Position numbers and translations under genes: made by a program. The notes beneath the pieces are model-generated. The model was not told where the DNA came from. It searched no databases and saw only the letters and a program-made list of their open reading frames with translations. A stretch of 64,000 nt of DNA from JAGRGG01 sp965217265 (GTDB taxonomy: Bacteria > Pseudomonadota > Alphaproteobacteria > Geminicoccales > Geminicoccaceae): contig CBDCHP010000004.1 of the NCBI GenBank assembly GCA_965217265.1, positions 62,001-126,000 of the forward strand, in the 5' to 3' direction. This document shows positions 15,892-24,591 of this stretch, in pieces. Position 1 is the first letter of the stretch. Each line of letters begins with the position of its first letter.

Positions 15892-16354
15892 ACGTGCTCA
15901 CTCCAACATCGCGCACGCCGACGCCGTGACGAAAGACCATCGAGCGCCCGAGCGCGGCGGTGATGGCCACGAGAAGCACGGTCAGCGCAGACAGGACCAG
16001 CCCGTAGGGGACGACGGCGGTCCAGCCGTCGCCGGCGTGAACGAGGCTGTTGAGAAAGGCGAGGCCGAGGACGACCACGTTGCCGATCGCGTGGGGCCAA
16101 GCCGGCGCTTGTGCGCGAACCTCGAAACCGAACAGGAGATCGATCGCACCGGCCACGGCGGCAAGCGCGCCGAAGACGAGCCCGGCAAAGAGCAGCTAAG
16201 CGGAGAAGTTCTGCCACATGAGGTTCGAGGTTTGCCAGTAGGCGATGTCGGTCAGCAGGACGAGGGTGAAGCAGACGATGGGAAACGGAACCAGCACCGC
16301 GTGGATTGGGTGTCCGGCGATGGCGGCGGTGGACTGGGGGTGCAAAGAAGCCAT
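15884..16354 (-). pseudogene. DUF2231 membrane protein with in-frame amber codon
   Basis: From ATG 16354 (MASLHPQSTAAIAGHPIHAV, the DUF2231 signature GHPIH..L) the frame continues through NLMWQNFSA to a TAG at 16196-16198. It then stays in the same frame with LLFAGLVFGALAAVAGAIDL and to the end at 15884. A tryptophan is usual at the TAG site, so one base change (TGG to TAG) explains it. Four membrane helices are predicted overall. The gene overlaps the start of the sorbosone dehydrogenase gene by 8 bp, as in a normal operon of these two families. Confidence 0.8.
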
Positions 16355-16511
16355 CGATGAGCCCTCCTGTGATCGGCGGTTGATAGCCTTGCAATGATAC
16401 GCGCGGCAGCACGCCGCGATACGACCGATGGCAGTTACAGGGCTGCGGCAAAGAAGACAGGGTAGGGGGTACGACCGCTTGTGGCGGCAAAGTCATGCCC
16501 TTGAGCGCCGT

Positions 16512-16601
16512 TGGCGGAGGGGGTGGGATTCGAACCCACGGTACGCTCGCGCGCACAACGGTTTTCGAGACCGCCCCGATCGACCACTCTGGCACCCCTC
16601 C
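16512..16601 (-). tRNA. tRNA-Ser(CGA)
   Basis: The minus strand folds as a class II tRNA: acceptor GGAGGGG/CCCCTCC, D arm GCCAGAGTGGTCGATCGGGG, and an anticodon stem with loop CTCGAAA (anticodon CGA). A long variable arm (GTGCGCGCGAGCGTAC) and T arm GTGGG-TTCGAAT-CCCAC follow. Discriminator G and an encoded CCA end (16512-16514) complete it. 90 nt including CCA. No gene fragment overlaps it. Confidence 0.95.
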
Positions 16602-16773
16602 GCGACGGTGGGCGCTATGTAGACAAAGGGGGCGGCGGTGGCAAGGGTTGCGGCGAGGGCCGGGCTTGACGGGGCCGGGTGCCGGGGGGATGCTGCGCGC
16701 GACACATGATGGCTGCGGCATGATCTGGACGACGGACGACGGGCGGACCCTGCCCGCGCGGGCGCTTTAGGGC

Positions 16774-17517
16774 GTGGAGCCGGGGCTGATCGCGGCGTCG
16801 ATCGCGGCCGTCTTGATCTACGGCGTGTCGAAGGGCGGCTTCGGCGGCGGGCTCGGCGTCGCGGCCGTGCCGCTGATGGCGCTGGTGATGAGCCCGGCGC
16901 GGGCGGCAGCGATCCTCTTGCCGGTCCTGGTCCTCATGGATCTCATCGGCCTCGTCGCCTATCGCGGCCGCTTCGAGCGGCGGGCGATCGCGACCATGCT
17001 GCCGGCGGCGATAGGCGGCATCGTCGCCGCCTCGCTCGCCTTTCGCTACTTCAGCGACGACGCGGTGCGGCTCCTGGTCGGCCTCGTCGCGATCGGCTTC
17101 AGCCTGAACCACTTCTTGCGCCGCGGCGCCGCAGCGCGCCCGCCGGCGCCGCAGCGACCCTTGCTCGGCGCCTTTTGGGGCGCGATCGCCGGGTTCACCA
17201 GCACGCTCGCGCACTCAGGAGGACCGCCGGCCAACGTCTACCTCTTGCCGTTGAAGCTGGAGAAGTCGGTCTTCGTCGGCACGATGATCGTCCTGTTCGC
17301 CGCGATGAACGTGGTCAAGCTGGTGCCGTTCGTCGGGCTCGGGCTCCTCGACACCCCCAGCCTCAAGGCGAGCGCCATGCTCGCCCCGCTCGCCGCCCTC
17401 GGCATGGGCCTCGGCATCTGGCTGCACAAGCGGGTGGACGAGCGCCTGTTCTACCGCCTGTGCTACCTCTTCGTCCTCCTGACCGGGCTCAAGCTCGCCT
17501 GGGACGCCCTGACCTGA
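16774..17517 (+). CDS. TauE/SafE family sulfite/anion exporter-like permease
   Basis: 247 residues from a GTG codon. It has seven or eight membrane helices in two repeated halves. The first contains GVSKGGFGGGLGVAAVPLMAL and the second AGFTSTLAHSGGPPANVYLL, the two re-entrant signatures of the TauE/SafE (DUF81) family. Members export sulfite, sulfoacetate or other organic acids, and the substrate here is unknown. Its 3' end overlaps the end of the convergent peptide ABC ATPase gene by 29 bp (17489-17517). Confidence 0.9.
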   Translation: MEPGLIAASIAAVLIYGVSKGGFGGGLGVAAVPLMALVMSPARAAAILLPVLVLMDLIGLVAYRGRFERRAIATMLPAAIGGIVAASLAFRYFSDDAVRLLVGLVAIGFSLNHFLRRGAAARPPAPQRPLLGAFWGAIAGFTSTLAHSGGPPANVYLLPLKLEKSVFVGTMIVLFAAMNVVKLVPFVGLGLLDTPSLKASAMLAPLAALGMGLGIWLHKRVDERLFYRLCYLFVLLTGLKLAWDALT

Positions 17518-18325
17518 AGGCGCGCAGTTTCTCGCGGGCGCGGGCCGGGTCCGGCGGCAATACGGCGTCGAGCAGGGTTCGGGTGTAGGGGTGGCGGGGG
17601 TTCTTGAGCACGTCGGCGGTGCGGCCGCCGTCGACCGCGCGGCCGTCGGCCAAGACGAGGATCTCGTCGCTCACCTGCGCCACCACGGCGAGGTCGTGGC
17701 TGATGAGGAGGTAGGCGAGGCCGTGGCGCGCGCGCAGGTCGAGCAGGAGGTTCAGGACTTGGGCCTGGATCGAGACGTCGAGTGCCGAGACCGGCTCGTC
17801 GAGGCAGATCAGCCGCGGGCGCGGGATCAAGGCGCGGGCGATCGCGACCCGCTGGCGCTGCCCGCCGGAGAGTTCGTGCGGGTAGACGTCGGCGAGGGCG
17901 GCATCGAGCCCGACCTCGTCGAGCGCCGCCTCGACTAGGGCTTGGCGTCGGCGGGCGTCCAGGCGGCGGCGGTGGAGCGGCTCGGCGACGATCCAGGCGA
18001 CCTTGCGGCGCGGGTCGAGCGAGCCCTTCGGGTCTTGAAAGACCATCTGCACGTCACCGGGGTCGGCGTGGCCTCGCAGCGGGCGATCCATGAAGCGCAC
18101 CGAGCCGGCGTCGGGGCGCAGGAGGCCGAGGCAGATCCGGGCGAGCGTCGACTTGCCCGAGCCGGTCTCGCCGACGACGCCGAGGCTGGCGCCGGCCTCC
18201 AAGCGAAACGAGACGCCCCCCAGCGCCCGGCGCACCGGCCGCGGCCCGAAGAGGCCCGTGCGCGGCAGGAAGAATCGCTTCTCGACCTCGACCGCCTCCA
18301 GGAGCGGCGCCGTAGGGGTGCTCAC
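17489..18325 (-). CDS. Peptide ABC transporter ATP-binding protein (DppF-like)
   Basis: 278 residues from GTG 18325, which directly follows the TGA of the upstream ATPase. Walker A GVVGETGSGKSTLARI, Q-loop VQMVFQDPKGSLDPR, signature LSGGQRQRVAIAR, Walker B LICLDEPVSALDVS and H-loop LISHDL are all intact. It belongs to the oligopeptide/nickel importer class and energises uptake together with the DppD-like subunit. It is the last gene of the six-gene operon that starts with a gamma-glutamyltransferase. Confidence 0.93.
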   Translation of the reverse strand: MSTPTAPLLEAVEVEKRFFLPRTGLFGPRPVRRALGGVSFRLEAGASLGVVGETGSGKSTLARICLGLLRPDAGSVRFMDRPLRGHADPGDVQMVFQDPKGSLDPRRKVAWIVAEPLHRRRLDARRRQALVEAALDEVGLDAALADVYPHELSGGQRQRVAIARALIPRPRLICLDEPVSALDVSIQAQVLNLLLDLRARHGLAYLLISHDLAVVAQVSDEILVLADGRAVDGGRTADVLKNPRHPYTRTLLDAVLPPDPARAREKLRAFRSGRPRRA

Positions 18326-19276
18326 TCAGGCACCCTCGGGGTAGAAGCAGGCGGCGGGGTGGTCGCCCGCGAGCGGCGGCACCTCGGCCCGGCAGCGCGC
18401 CCTGGCCTTCGAGCAGCGCGGGGCGAAGGCGCAGCCGTCCGGCAGGGCGAAGGGCGAGGGCACGCTGCCCGCGATCGGCACCGGCCGTCGCCCCGGCTCC
18501 AGGCCGGGCAGGGCGTTGAACAGGGCGCGGGTGTAGGGGTGGCGCATCGCCCTGAACACGTCCGCCGTGCGGCCGGTCTCGACGACGCGCCCGGCGTAGA
18601 CGACCGCCATGCGCGCCGTCATCGCCGCGATGACGCCGAGGTCGTGGGTGATAAGGAGGAGCGCCGTGCCCTCCTGCTCGGCCGCGTCCTGCAGCAGCGC
18701 CAGGATCTCGGCCTGGACGGTGACGTCGAGCGCCGTCGTCGGCTCGTCGGCGATGAGCAGCTTCGGCCGCATGGCAAGGCACATCGCGATCATCACCCGC
18801 TGGCGCTGCCCGCCCGAGAGCTGGTGCGGGTAGAGCTTGAGCGGGAAGCGCTTCGGATCGAGCCCGACGCGGGCGAGCGCCCCCGCCGCGCCGTCGAGCG
18901 CCGCCTTGCGCGCAACGCCGCGACGGCGCAGGCCCTCGGCCACCTGATCGCCGATGGCCATCACCGGGTTGAGGGCGGTGAGCGGTTCCTGGAAGACCAT
19001 CGCCATCGCCCGGCCGCGCAAGTCCCGCCGCGCCGCCGGCGGCAGCGCCAGGAGGTCCTCGCCCATGAAGCGGATCGTGCCCGTCACCTCTGCCCGCTCG
19101 GGCAAGAGGCCCAGGATCGCGAGCGCGGTCATCGACTTGCCGGAGCCGGACTCGCCGATCAGCCCGAAGCTCTCGCCCGGATCGACGCCGAGATCGACGC
19201 CGTGCAGCACTTTGAGCGGCCCCGCCTCGCCCGGTAGCGCGACGGTAAGGTCGCGTACCTCCAAGAGCGGGCTCAT
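18326..19276 (-). CDS. Peptide ABC transporter ATP-binding protein (DppD-like)
   Basis: 316 residues from ATG 19276 (MSPLLEVRDLTV), overlapping the stop of the permease by 4 bp. Walker A LIGESGSGKSMTALAI, Q-loop MVFQEPLTALNPV, signature LSGGQRQRVMIA and Walker B LLIADEPTTALDVT are present. The C-terminal oligopeptide-transporter extension has the cysteine cluster CAFAPRCSKARARC...C, known in DppD/OppD-type subunits to bind an iron-sulfur cluster. It pairs with the next gene as the second nucleotide-binding subunit. Confidence 0.93.
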   Translation of the reverse strand: MSPLLEVRDLTVALPGEAGPLKVLHGVDLGVDPGESFGLIGESGSGKSMTALAILGLLPERAEVTGTIRFMGEDLLALPPAARRDLRGRAMAMVFQEPLTALNPVMAIGDQVAEGLRRRGVARKAALDGAAGALARVGLDPKRFPLKLYPHQLSGGQRQRVMIAMCLAMRPKLLIADEPTTALDVTVQAEILALLQDAAEQEGTALLLITHDLGVIAAMTARMAVVYAGRVVETGRTADVFRAMRHPYTRALFNALPGLEPGRRPVPIAGSVPSPFALPDGCAFAPRCSKARARCRAEVPPLAGDHPAACFYPEGA

Positions 19277-20094
19277 TGCAGTCCTGACATGCGCGGGTCG
19301 AGCCGGTCGCGCAGCCCGTCGCCGAGCAGGTTGAAGCCCAAGACAGCGACGACGATGGTGAGGCCCGGAAACACGATCACGTGCGGGGCGAGGCTCATGT
19401 AGGTCTGCGCCTCGCTCAGCATCCGCCCCCAACTGGCCTCGGGCGGCTGCGCGCCGAGGCCCAGGTAGGCGAGCCCCGCCTCGGCCAGGATCGCGAGCGC
19501 GAACTGGATCGTCGCCTGGACGATGAGGACCGGTGCTGTGTTCGGCAGGACGTGCTCGACCGCGACGCGGGCATCGCCCTTGCCGGCGATCTTGGCCGCG
19601 AGGACGAAGTCGCGTCCGACGAGCGGCAGGGCCGCCCCCCGGCTCAGCCGCGCGAACACCGGCACGTTGAAGATGCCGATCGCCAGGATGGCGTTGAGGG
19701 CGCTCGGGCCGAAGACGGCGGTGATCATCACGGCGGTGAGAAGGGCCGGAAAGGCGAACGCGAGGTCGGAGAGCCGCATCACCGCCTCGTCGACGAGGCC
19801 GCCCTGGGATGCAGCGAGCAGGCCGAGCGGCACGCCGACGCCGACGCCGATCAAAACGGCGACGACCGCGACCAGGATCGAGGTGCGCGCACCCGCGAGC
19901 AGGAGCGAGAGGATGTCGCGGCCGAGCTGGTCGGTGCCGAGCAGGTGCGCGCCGCTCGGACCCTGGAGGCGGTCCATGACCGCGACCGTGTCGATCGGGT
20001 AGGGCGTCCAGGCGAGCGAGAGGAGGGCGGCCCCGACCAGAACGGCCGCGATCGTAGCACCGAGTGCCAGGCCGACGCGCCTAGACGCGGCCAC
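19273..20094 (-). CDS. Peptide ABC transporter permease (DppC-like)
   Basis: 273 residues from GTG 20094, overlapping the DppB-like gene by 14 bp. The N-terminal helix is followed by the periplasmic GTDQLGRDILS motif typical of DppC/OppC permeases, then five helices. The EAA loop appears as AAKIAGKGDARVAVEHVLPN. It forms the inner-membrane channel with the DppB-like subunit. The ending GFNLLGDGLRDRLDPRM is the standard family C-terminus. Confidence 0.93.
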   Translation of the reverse strand: MAASRRVGLALGATIAAVLVGAALLSLAWTPYPIDTVAVMDRLQGPSGAHLLGTDQLGRDILSLLLAGARTSILVAVVAVLIGVGVGVPLGLLAASQGGLVDEAVMRLSDLAFAFPALLTAVMITAVFGPSALNAILAIGIFNVPVFARLSRGAALPLVGRDFVLAAKIAGKGDARVAVEHVLPNTAPVLIVQATIQFALAILAEAGLAYLGLGAQPPEASWGRMLSEAQTYMSLAPHVIVFPGLTIVVAVLGFNLLGDGLRDRLDPRMSGLQ

Positions 20095-21034
20095 GATCGC
20101 GGATCCTGGGGTCGAGCCAGAGGTAGGCCAGATCGACGAGGAAGTTGATGACGATCACCGCGATCGCGAGCAGGACGACGAGGCCCTGGACGGTGACGAG
20201 GTCGCGCGCCGCGATCGCCTGGAACAGGAGCCGGCCGAGGCCCGGCAGGTAGAAGACGTTCTCGACGATGATCGTGCCGGCGAGGAGAAAGGCGAGTTGC
20301 AGGCCGATCACGGTCACGACCGGGATCATCGCGTTGGGCAAAGCGTGGCGCCAGAGCGCCTCTTGCCGGGAGAGCCCCTTCATCCGGGCGGTGAGGATGT
20401 AGTCCTCGCCCAAGGCTTCGAGGACGGAAGAGCGCGTCAGGCGGGCGAGGATCGCCGCCTGCGGCAAGGCCAGCGCCACGCCGGGGAGGAGAAGCGCCTT
20501 CAGCCCGGCCCACACGCCGGCCCCCCAGCCGGGAAACCCGCCCGAGGGCAGCCAGCCGAGCGTGACGGCGAACAGGAAGATCAACAAGATTGCGAGCCAG
20601 AAGTTCGGCACGGCAACGCCGAGTTGCGCCCCGGTCATCAGGCCGAGATCGGCGTAACTGCCCCGCTTTGCGGCGGCGAGCGCGCCGAGCGGCACCCCGA
20701 TCCCGACGGCGAGCAGGATCGCCAGCATTGCGAGCGGCAGGCTGACGCCGAGGCGCTCCCAGATCAAGCCCGCGACCGGCACGCTGTAGGTGTAGCTGGT
20801 GCCGAGGTCGCCTTGCAGGAGACCGGTGAACCACGCGGCGAAGCGCAGCGGCAGGGGTTGGTTGAGCCCCATCTCGGCGCGAAGGGCGGCCAGCGTGTCG
20901 GGTTGCGCGTTGACGCCCAGCATCACCGCCGCCGGGTCGCCCGGCAGCCAAGCCAGCACGGCGAAGACGACGAGGGCCGCCAAGAAGACCGTGAGGCACA
21001 GGCCGATCAGGCGTCGAACGATGCGGGTCGGCAT
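20081..21034 (-). CDS. Peptide ABC transporter permease (DppB-like)
   Basis: 317 residues, with ATG 21034 placed 12 bp after the binding-protein stop. It has six membrane helices. Characteristic DppB features are FAVLAWLPGDPAAVMLG near the N-terminus, GDLGTSYTYSVPVAGLIWER in the first periplasmic loop and the EAA loop TARMKGLSRQEALWRHALPN. It is the partner of the DppC-like permease. Confidence 0.93.
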   Translation of the reverse strand: MPTRIVRRLIGLCLTVFLAALVVFAVLAWLPGDPAAVMLGVNAQPDTLAALRAEMGLNQPLPLRFAAWFTGLLQGDLGTSYTYSVPVAGLIWERLGVSLPLAMLAILLAVGIGVPLGALAAAKRGSYADLGLMTGAQLGVAVPNFWLAILLIFLFAVTLGWLPSGGFPGWGAGVWAGLKALLLPGVALALPQAAILARLTRSSVLEALGEDYILTARMKGLSRQEALWRHALPNAMIPVVTVIGLQLAFLLAGTIIVENVFYLPGLGRLLFQAIAARDLVTVQGLVVLLAIAVIVINFLVDLAYLWLDPRIRDRGRV

Positions 21035-21046
21035 AGGTAATCGGCG

Positions 21047-22519
21047 TCAGGAGGAGGTCCAGCGGACGTCGGTCACGTCGTTGGCCTGGATCGGGCTGTT
21101 GGGCCACAAGCCCTCCAGGCGCGCGTCCCAAACGCCGAGCTTGGGCAGTTGGAAGAGAAAGCCGTTGACGCCGTCCTCGGCGATTTGCTCTTGCGCCCGG
21201 CCGTAGAGGGCGTTGCGCTCGGCCGGATCAAGGGCGCGGCGCAAATCCGCGATGATCGCGTCGAAGGCGGCGCTCTGATAGCCGAAATAGTAGTCGGGCC
21301 GGGCGTAGACGTCGATGTCGAGCGGCTCGGTGTGGGCGACGATGGTGAGGTCGAAATCGTGGTTGGTGAACACCTGCTCCAGCCACTGCGGCCACTCGAT
21401 CATCGTCGTCTCGACCTCGATGCCGACGTCGCGCAGTTCGGCCGCGACGATCTCGCCGCTGCGGCGGGCGTAGGCCGGCGGCGGCAGCTTCAGGCGCAAG
21501 CGCAGATCCTCGACCCCCGCCTCGGCCAGGAGCGCGCGCGCCTCGTCGGGGTCGTAAGGGTAGCGGCCGGTGAGGTCGCGGTAGGCCGGGTGGTGCGGGG
21601 CGAAGTGCGAGCCGATCGGGGTGCCGTAGCCGAAATAGGCGCCCTCGATGACGGCGTTCCGGTCGATCGCGTGCGCGATCGCGCGCCGGACGCGGACGTC
21701 GCCCAGCGGCTTGTTGCGGTTGTTGATCGCCAGGATCGTCTCGCCCTCGGTCGTGCCGACCACGACCTTGAGCCGGGGGTCCTGCTTGAGCTGTTCGAGG
21801 CTCTCGGGCGCCGGGAAGTTCGGGTAGGCGTCGAGGTCGCCGGCCAGCATCGCGGCGACGGCCGCCGCCGGGTCGGCGACGATCCTGAAATTGACGTGGT
21901 CGAGGCCGACCGGATCGCCCCAATAGTCCTCGCGCGCGCGCAGGACGATCTCGTTGCCCCTGGCCCAGCCCTCGAACTGAAACGGCCCCGTGCCGACGGG
22001 GCTGGTCTTGTTGTCGGCGGCGCTCTCGGGCGCGACGATGACGGCGTCGCCTAGGCCCAGATTGAACAGGAACTGGCCGTCGGGCGCGTCGAGCGTGAAG
22101 CGGACCTCGTTGGGGTTGGGCGCCTCGACCTCGATGATGCCGGCGTAGAGGCCCTTTTGCGCGTTGGTGCTGTCCTCGGCCAGGAGGCGATCGAAGGTGA
22201 AGACGACGTCCTCGGCGTCGAAGCCGGTGCCGTCGTGGAAGGTGACGCCCTCTTCGAGATCGAAGGTGTAGGTCGTGCCGGCCCCGTCGACCGTCCAGGC
22301 GCGGGCGAGCGCCGGTTGCACCCCGCCGTTCGCGTCGATCCGGGTCAGGCCCTGGAACAGATTGGCGTAGACGACCTCGTCGATCGCGGCCGCCGCCCCT
22401 GCCGTCGGGTCGAGGTGGGGCGGTTCCAAGACCATGCCGAGCCGAAGCGCCCCCTCGGCCGACGCCGCGGTGCCGACGAGCCAGACGAGGGCGGCAAGGG
22501 GGATGACGGACCAGGGCAT
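21047..22519 (-). CDS. Peptide ABC transporter substrate-binding protein (family 5)
   Basis: 490 residues from ATG 22519 with a Sec signal peptide (LVGTAASAEG), without a lipobox. SBP_bac_5 features are LDPTAGAAAAIDEVVYANLF, WTVDGAGTTYTFDLEEGVTF, FHDGTGFDAEDVVFTFDR, PVGTGPFQFEGWARG and RVRRAIAHAIDRNAVIEGAY. It binds ligand in the periplasm and delivers it to the downstream permease pair. The upstream gamma-glutamyltransferase suggests gamma-glutamyl peptides such as glutathione as ligand, which is inference. Confidence 0.92.
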   Translation of the reverse strand: MPWSVIPLAALVWLVGTAASAEGALRLGMVLEPPHLDPTAGAAAAIDEVVYANLFQGLTRIDANGGVQPALARAWTVDGAGTTYTFDLEEGVTFHDGTGFDAEDVVFTFDRLLAEDSTNAQKGLYAGIIEVEAPNPNEVRFTLDAPDGQFLFNLGLGDAVIVAPESAADNKTSPVGTGPFQFEGWARGNEIVLRAREDYWGDPVGLDHVNFRIVADPAAAVAAMLAGDLDAYPNFPAPESLEQLKQDPRLKVVVGTTEGETILAINNRNKPLGDVRVRRAIAHAIDRNAVIEGAYFGYGTPIGSHFAPHHPAYRDLTGRYPYDPDEARALLAEAGVEDLRLRLKLPPPAYARRSGEIVAAELRDVGIEVETTMIEWPQWLEQVFTNHDFDLTIVAHTEPLDIDVYARPDYYFGYQSAAFDAIIADLRRALDPAERNALYGRAQEQIAEDGVNGFLFQLPKLGVWDARLEGLWPNSPIQANDVTDVRWTSS

Positions 22520-22628
22520 CGTGGCGCTTCTCCTCAACGATTGGTCCCACCACGGGCGGGGCAGGGCGGGAGAAAGCACAAAGCCGGGACGCTTCCAAGC
22601 AAGATGCGCCTCTTTGAGCCCCTTCGGA

Positions 22629-24206
22629 CTAATCTTTCGGCCACACCTCGGCGGCGGCGTCGGCCCAGGGGTGCAGCGGTTCGACCATGCCGTAGCGCCA
22701 CTCGTCGGCGCGGTCGTTCAAGACGGCCGAGGCGCAGCCGAACATGAGCGGGTAGGTCACCGGCCGCAGGCGCCGCAATCGGTGCGAGGGGCCGAGCAGC
22801 GCCGCCGCCTCCTCGCCGGCGCGGGCGTCGAGGGTCACGAGCCCGTCGCCGGCGACGTCGAGGCGCGGCTGGTTCAAGGCCTCTTCGAGCGGCATGAAGT
22901 GGTCGGTGAGAAAGCTCAAGATCTGCATGACCGCCGGCACGATCCGCCGCCCGCCCGAGGCGCCGAGCGCCAATTCGTAGCCGGGCGAGCGCGCCAGCAC
23001 CGGGCACATGTTGGCGAGCGGCCGCTTGCCCGGGCCTATGCTGTTCGGCCGGCCGGGCACCGGGTCGAACCACATGATGCCGTTGTTCATCAAGACGCCG
23101 GTCTCGGCGAGCTCGGTCTTGGCGCCGAACGACGAGAGCAGCGTCTGGGTCAAGGAGACGGTGTTGCCCTCGTCGTCGATCACCGAGACGTGGCTGGTGC
23201 AGCCGGGATCGGCGGCGTTGCCGGCGTCGCCCAGACGTTCCAGGCGCTCGCGCGTCGCCGCTTCGAGGGCGGCGGCGTAGGCCGCGTAGGCCGAAGGATC
23301 GGGCACGTCGCCCCCGATCGTCTGGGCGCTCAAATGCGCCAGCGCGGCCCGGAGCGTGACGCCGCCGAACAGGCCCGGCATCGCCGCGACCTCGGCGTCG
23401 CGATAGGCAAAGCGCAGCGGCGTCACGGCGCGGGGCATGGCCGCCTCGAAATCCTCCTCGACCAGGACGCCGCCCGCCTTGGCGACGTCGGCCATGAGGC
23501 GCCGCCTCAAGGTGCCGCTCAGGATCGTCCGCCAGCCCTCGTCGCGCACCAGCCGCATCGTGTCGGCGAGCGCGTCGCGCGGCAGGAGGGTGTTCTCGCC
23601 GGTCCAGGTGGGAAACGGGGCGCAGCCCTCGATCAGGTAGCGCTCGGCCGTGAGCGGGTGGCGCAGGAGGGCGGGGGACGCGGCGGCGATGAGCAGCGCC
23701 GCGTACCAATCGATCTCCAGCCCGCCCGCGGCGAACTCGGCCGCGGGCGCCGCCAACTCCGCCCAGGGCAGGCTGCCGTAGCGCTCGTGCGCGAGGCCGA
23801 GGCCTTGGAGGTAGGTCGGCACGCACCAACTGAGCGGCCCTTCGAGGTTGTGGTCGCCCTCGACGCCCTGCCACGCGAACAAGTCGCCGCCCTCGCCCTC
23901 GCGCAGCGGGTAGGACGCCGGATCGAGCTTGAGCGGGGCGACGGGGCCGAAGTCGATCGCCTCCGAGCGCCCGTCGGCCTCGAAGCGGGCCAACATGCAG
24001 CCGATGCCGCCGAGCCCGCTCATCCAGGGCTCGATCACCGTGAGCGCCAAGGACGTCGCGATCGCGGCGTCGATCGCGTTGCCGCCGCGGACCAGGGTCG
24101 CGGCCCCGACCTCGGCCGCCATCCGGCTCTGGCAGGCGACGACGCCGTGGCGCCCGGCGACGGCGTGACGGGTCACTTGGCGGCTGAGCGCGAAGGTGCC
24201 TTGCAT
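22629..24206 (-). CDS. ggt: Gamma-glutamyltransferase family protein, no signal peptide
   Basis: 525 residues from ATG 24206 (MQGTFALSRQVTRH). This Ntn-hydrolase cleaves and transfers gamma-glutamyl groups. The proenzyme cleaves itself before a threonine, here in CTSHVSVIDDEGN (Thr near residue 338). Other hallmarks are RGGNAIDAAIATSLAL, GLGGIGCML, LMNNGIMWFDP and the GGRRIVPAVMQ oxyanion-loop region. Most characterised GGTs are periplasmic. This one has no signal peptide, like YwrD-type members. It is first in the operon, 109 bp before the peptide-binding protein, consistent with intracellular breakdown of imported gamma-glutamyl peptides. Confidence 0.9.
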   Translation of the reverse strand: MQGTFALSRQVTRHAVAGRHGVVACQSRMAAEVGAATLVRGGNAIDAAIATSLALTVIEPWMSGLGGIGCMLARFEADGRSEAIDFGPVAPLKLDPASYPLREGEGGDLFAWQGVEGDHNLEGPLSWCVPTYLQGLGLAHERYGSLPWAELAAPAAEFAAGGLEIDWYAALLIAAASPALLRHPLTAERYLIEGCAPFPTWTGENTLLPRDALADTMRLVRDEGWRTILSGTLRRRLMADVAKAGGVLVEEDFEAAMPRAVTPLRFAYRDAEVAAMPGLFGGVTLRAALAHLSAQTIGGDVPDPSAYAAYAAALEAATRERLERLGDAGNAADPGCTSHVSVIDDEGNTVSLTQTLLSSFGAKTELAETGVLMNNGIMWFDPVPGRPNSIGPGKRPLANMCPVLARSPGYELALGASGGRRIVPAVMQILSFLTDHFMPLEEALNQPRLDVAGDGLVTLDARAGEEAAALLGPSHRLRRLRPVTYPLMFGCASAVLNDRADEWRYGMVEPLHPWADAAAEVWPKD

Positions 24207-24570
24207 CGCGGGAACTCTCTTTTGAGGATGGTTATCGTGTTCTTTTAACAGTTTCGTTGCGGGCTGTCTTGCCCCGTTGCGGCACGGGAATGTCCCGCGA
24301 TGGCAGAAAAATCTTAACCGGCGCACGTACGCCCAGATGTTTTGCTGTCTGATGACGCTTTGTGCTTAAATGGTAAATTTTCCTAATATGCTTCGCTAAA
24401 TTAACATTCAAAAATTTGTGTAAATGACCGCTTACGCAATTTTGTTGCGTGAACAGCACGAAACAATTAACCACAATAGAATAAGTCGACACGTTCATGA
24501 ATGATTAATTAACGACAGTTAATTCTGGAAAAAGCGGCTAAATCTGCTTAGAAGATTTGGTGCGATAATC
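24207..24570. other. AT-rich divergent intergenic region
   Basis: 364 bp between the divergent ggt operon and the autotransporter gene. Bases 24340-24560 are strikingly AT-rich compared with the rest of the window (for example TAATTAACGACAGTTAATTC), which suggests promoters and regulator sites or imported DNA. Near the ggt side, 24283-24305 carries a CGGGA/TCCCG hairpin followed by GATGGCA. A similar hairpin plus GATGGCA occurs upstream of kup. I see no gene. Confidence 0.5.
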
Positions 24571-24591
24571 GTGCGCAAAAGGGCCGCAATT

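Noticed and set aside
15316..16198. Reassignment of TAG to a sense codon
   Set aside because: Other clearly normal genes in the window end in TAG (MFS at 6226, DUF1264 at 951, helicase at 51776), so genetic-code change is not supported.
10658..16354. Insertion sequence as the cause of the graveyard
   Set aside because: No transposase fragment, inverted repeat pair or target duplication could be recognised; decay by deletion and indels is sufficient.
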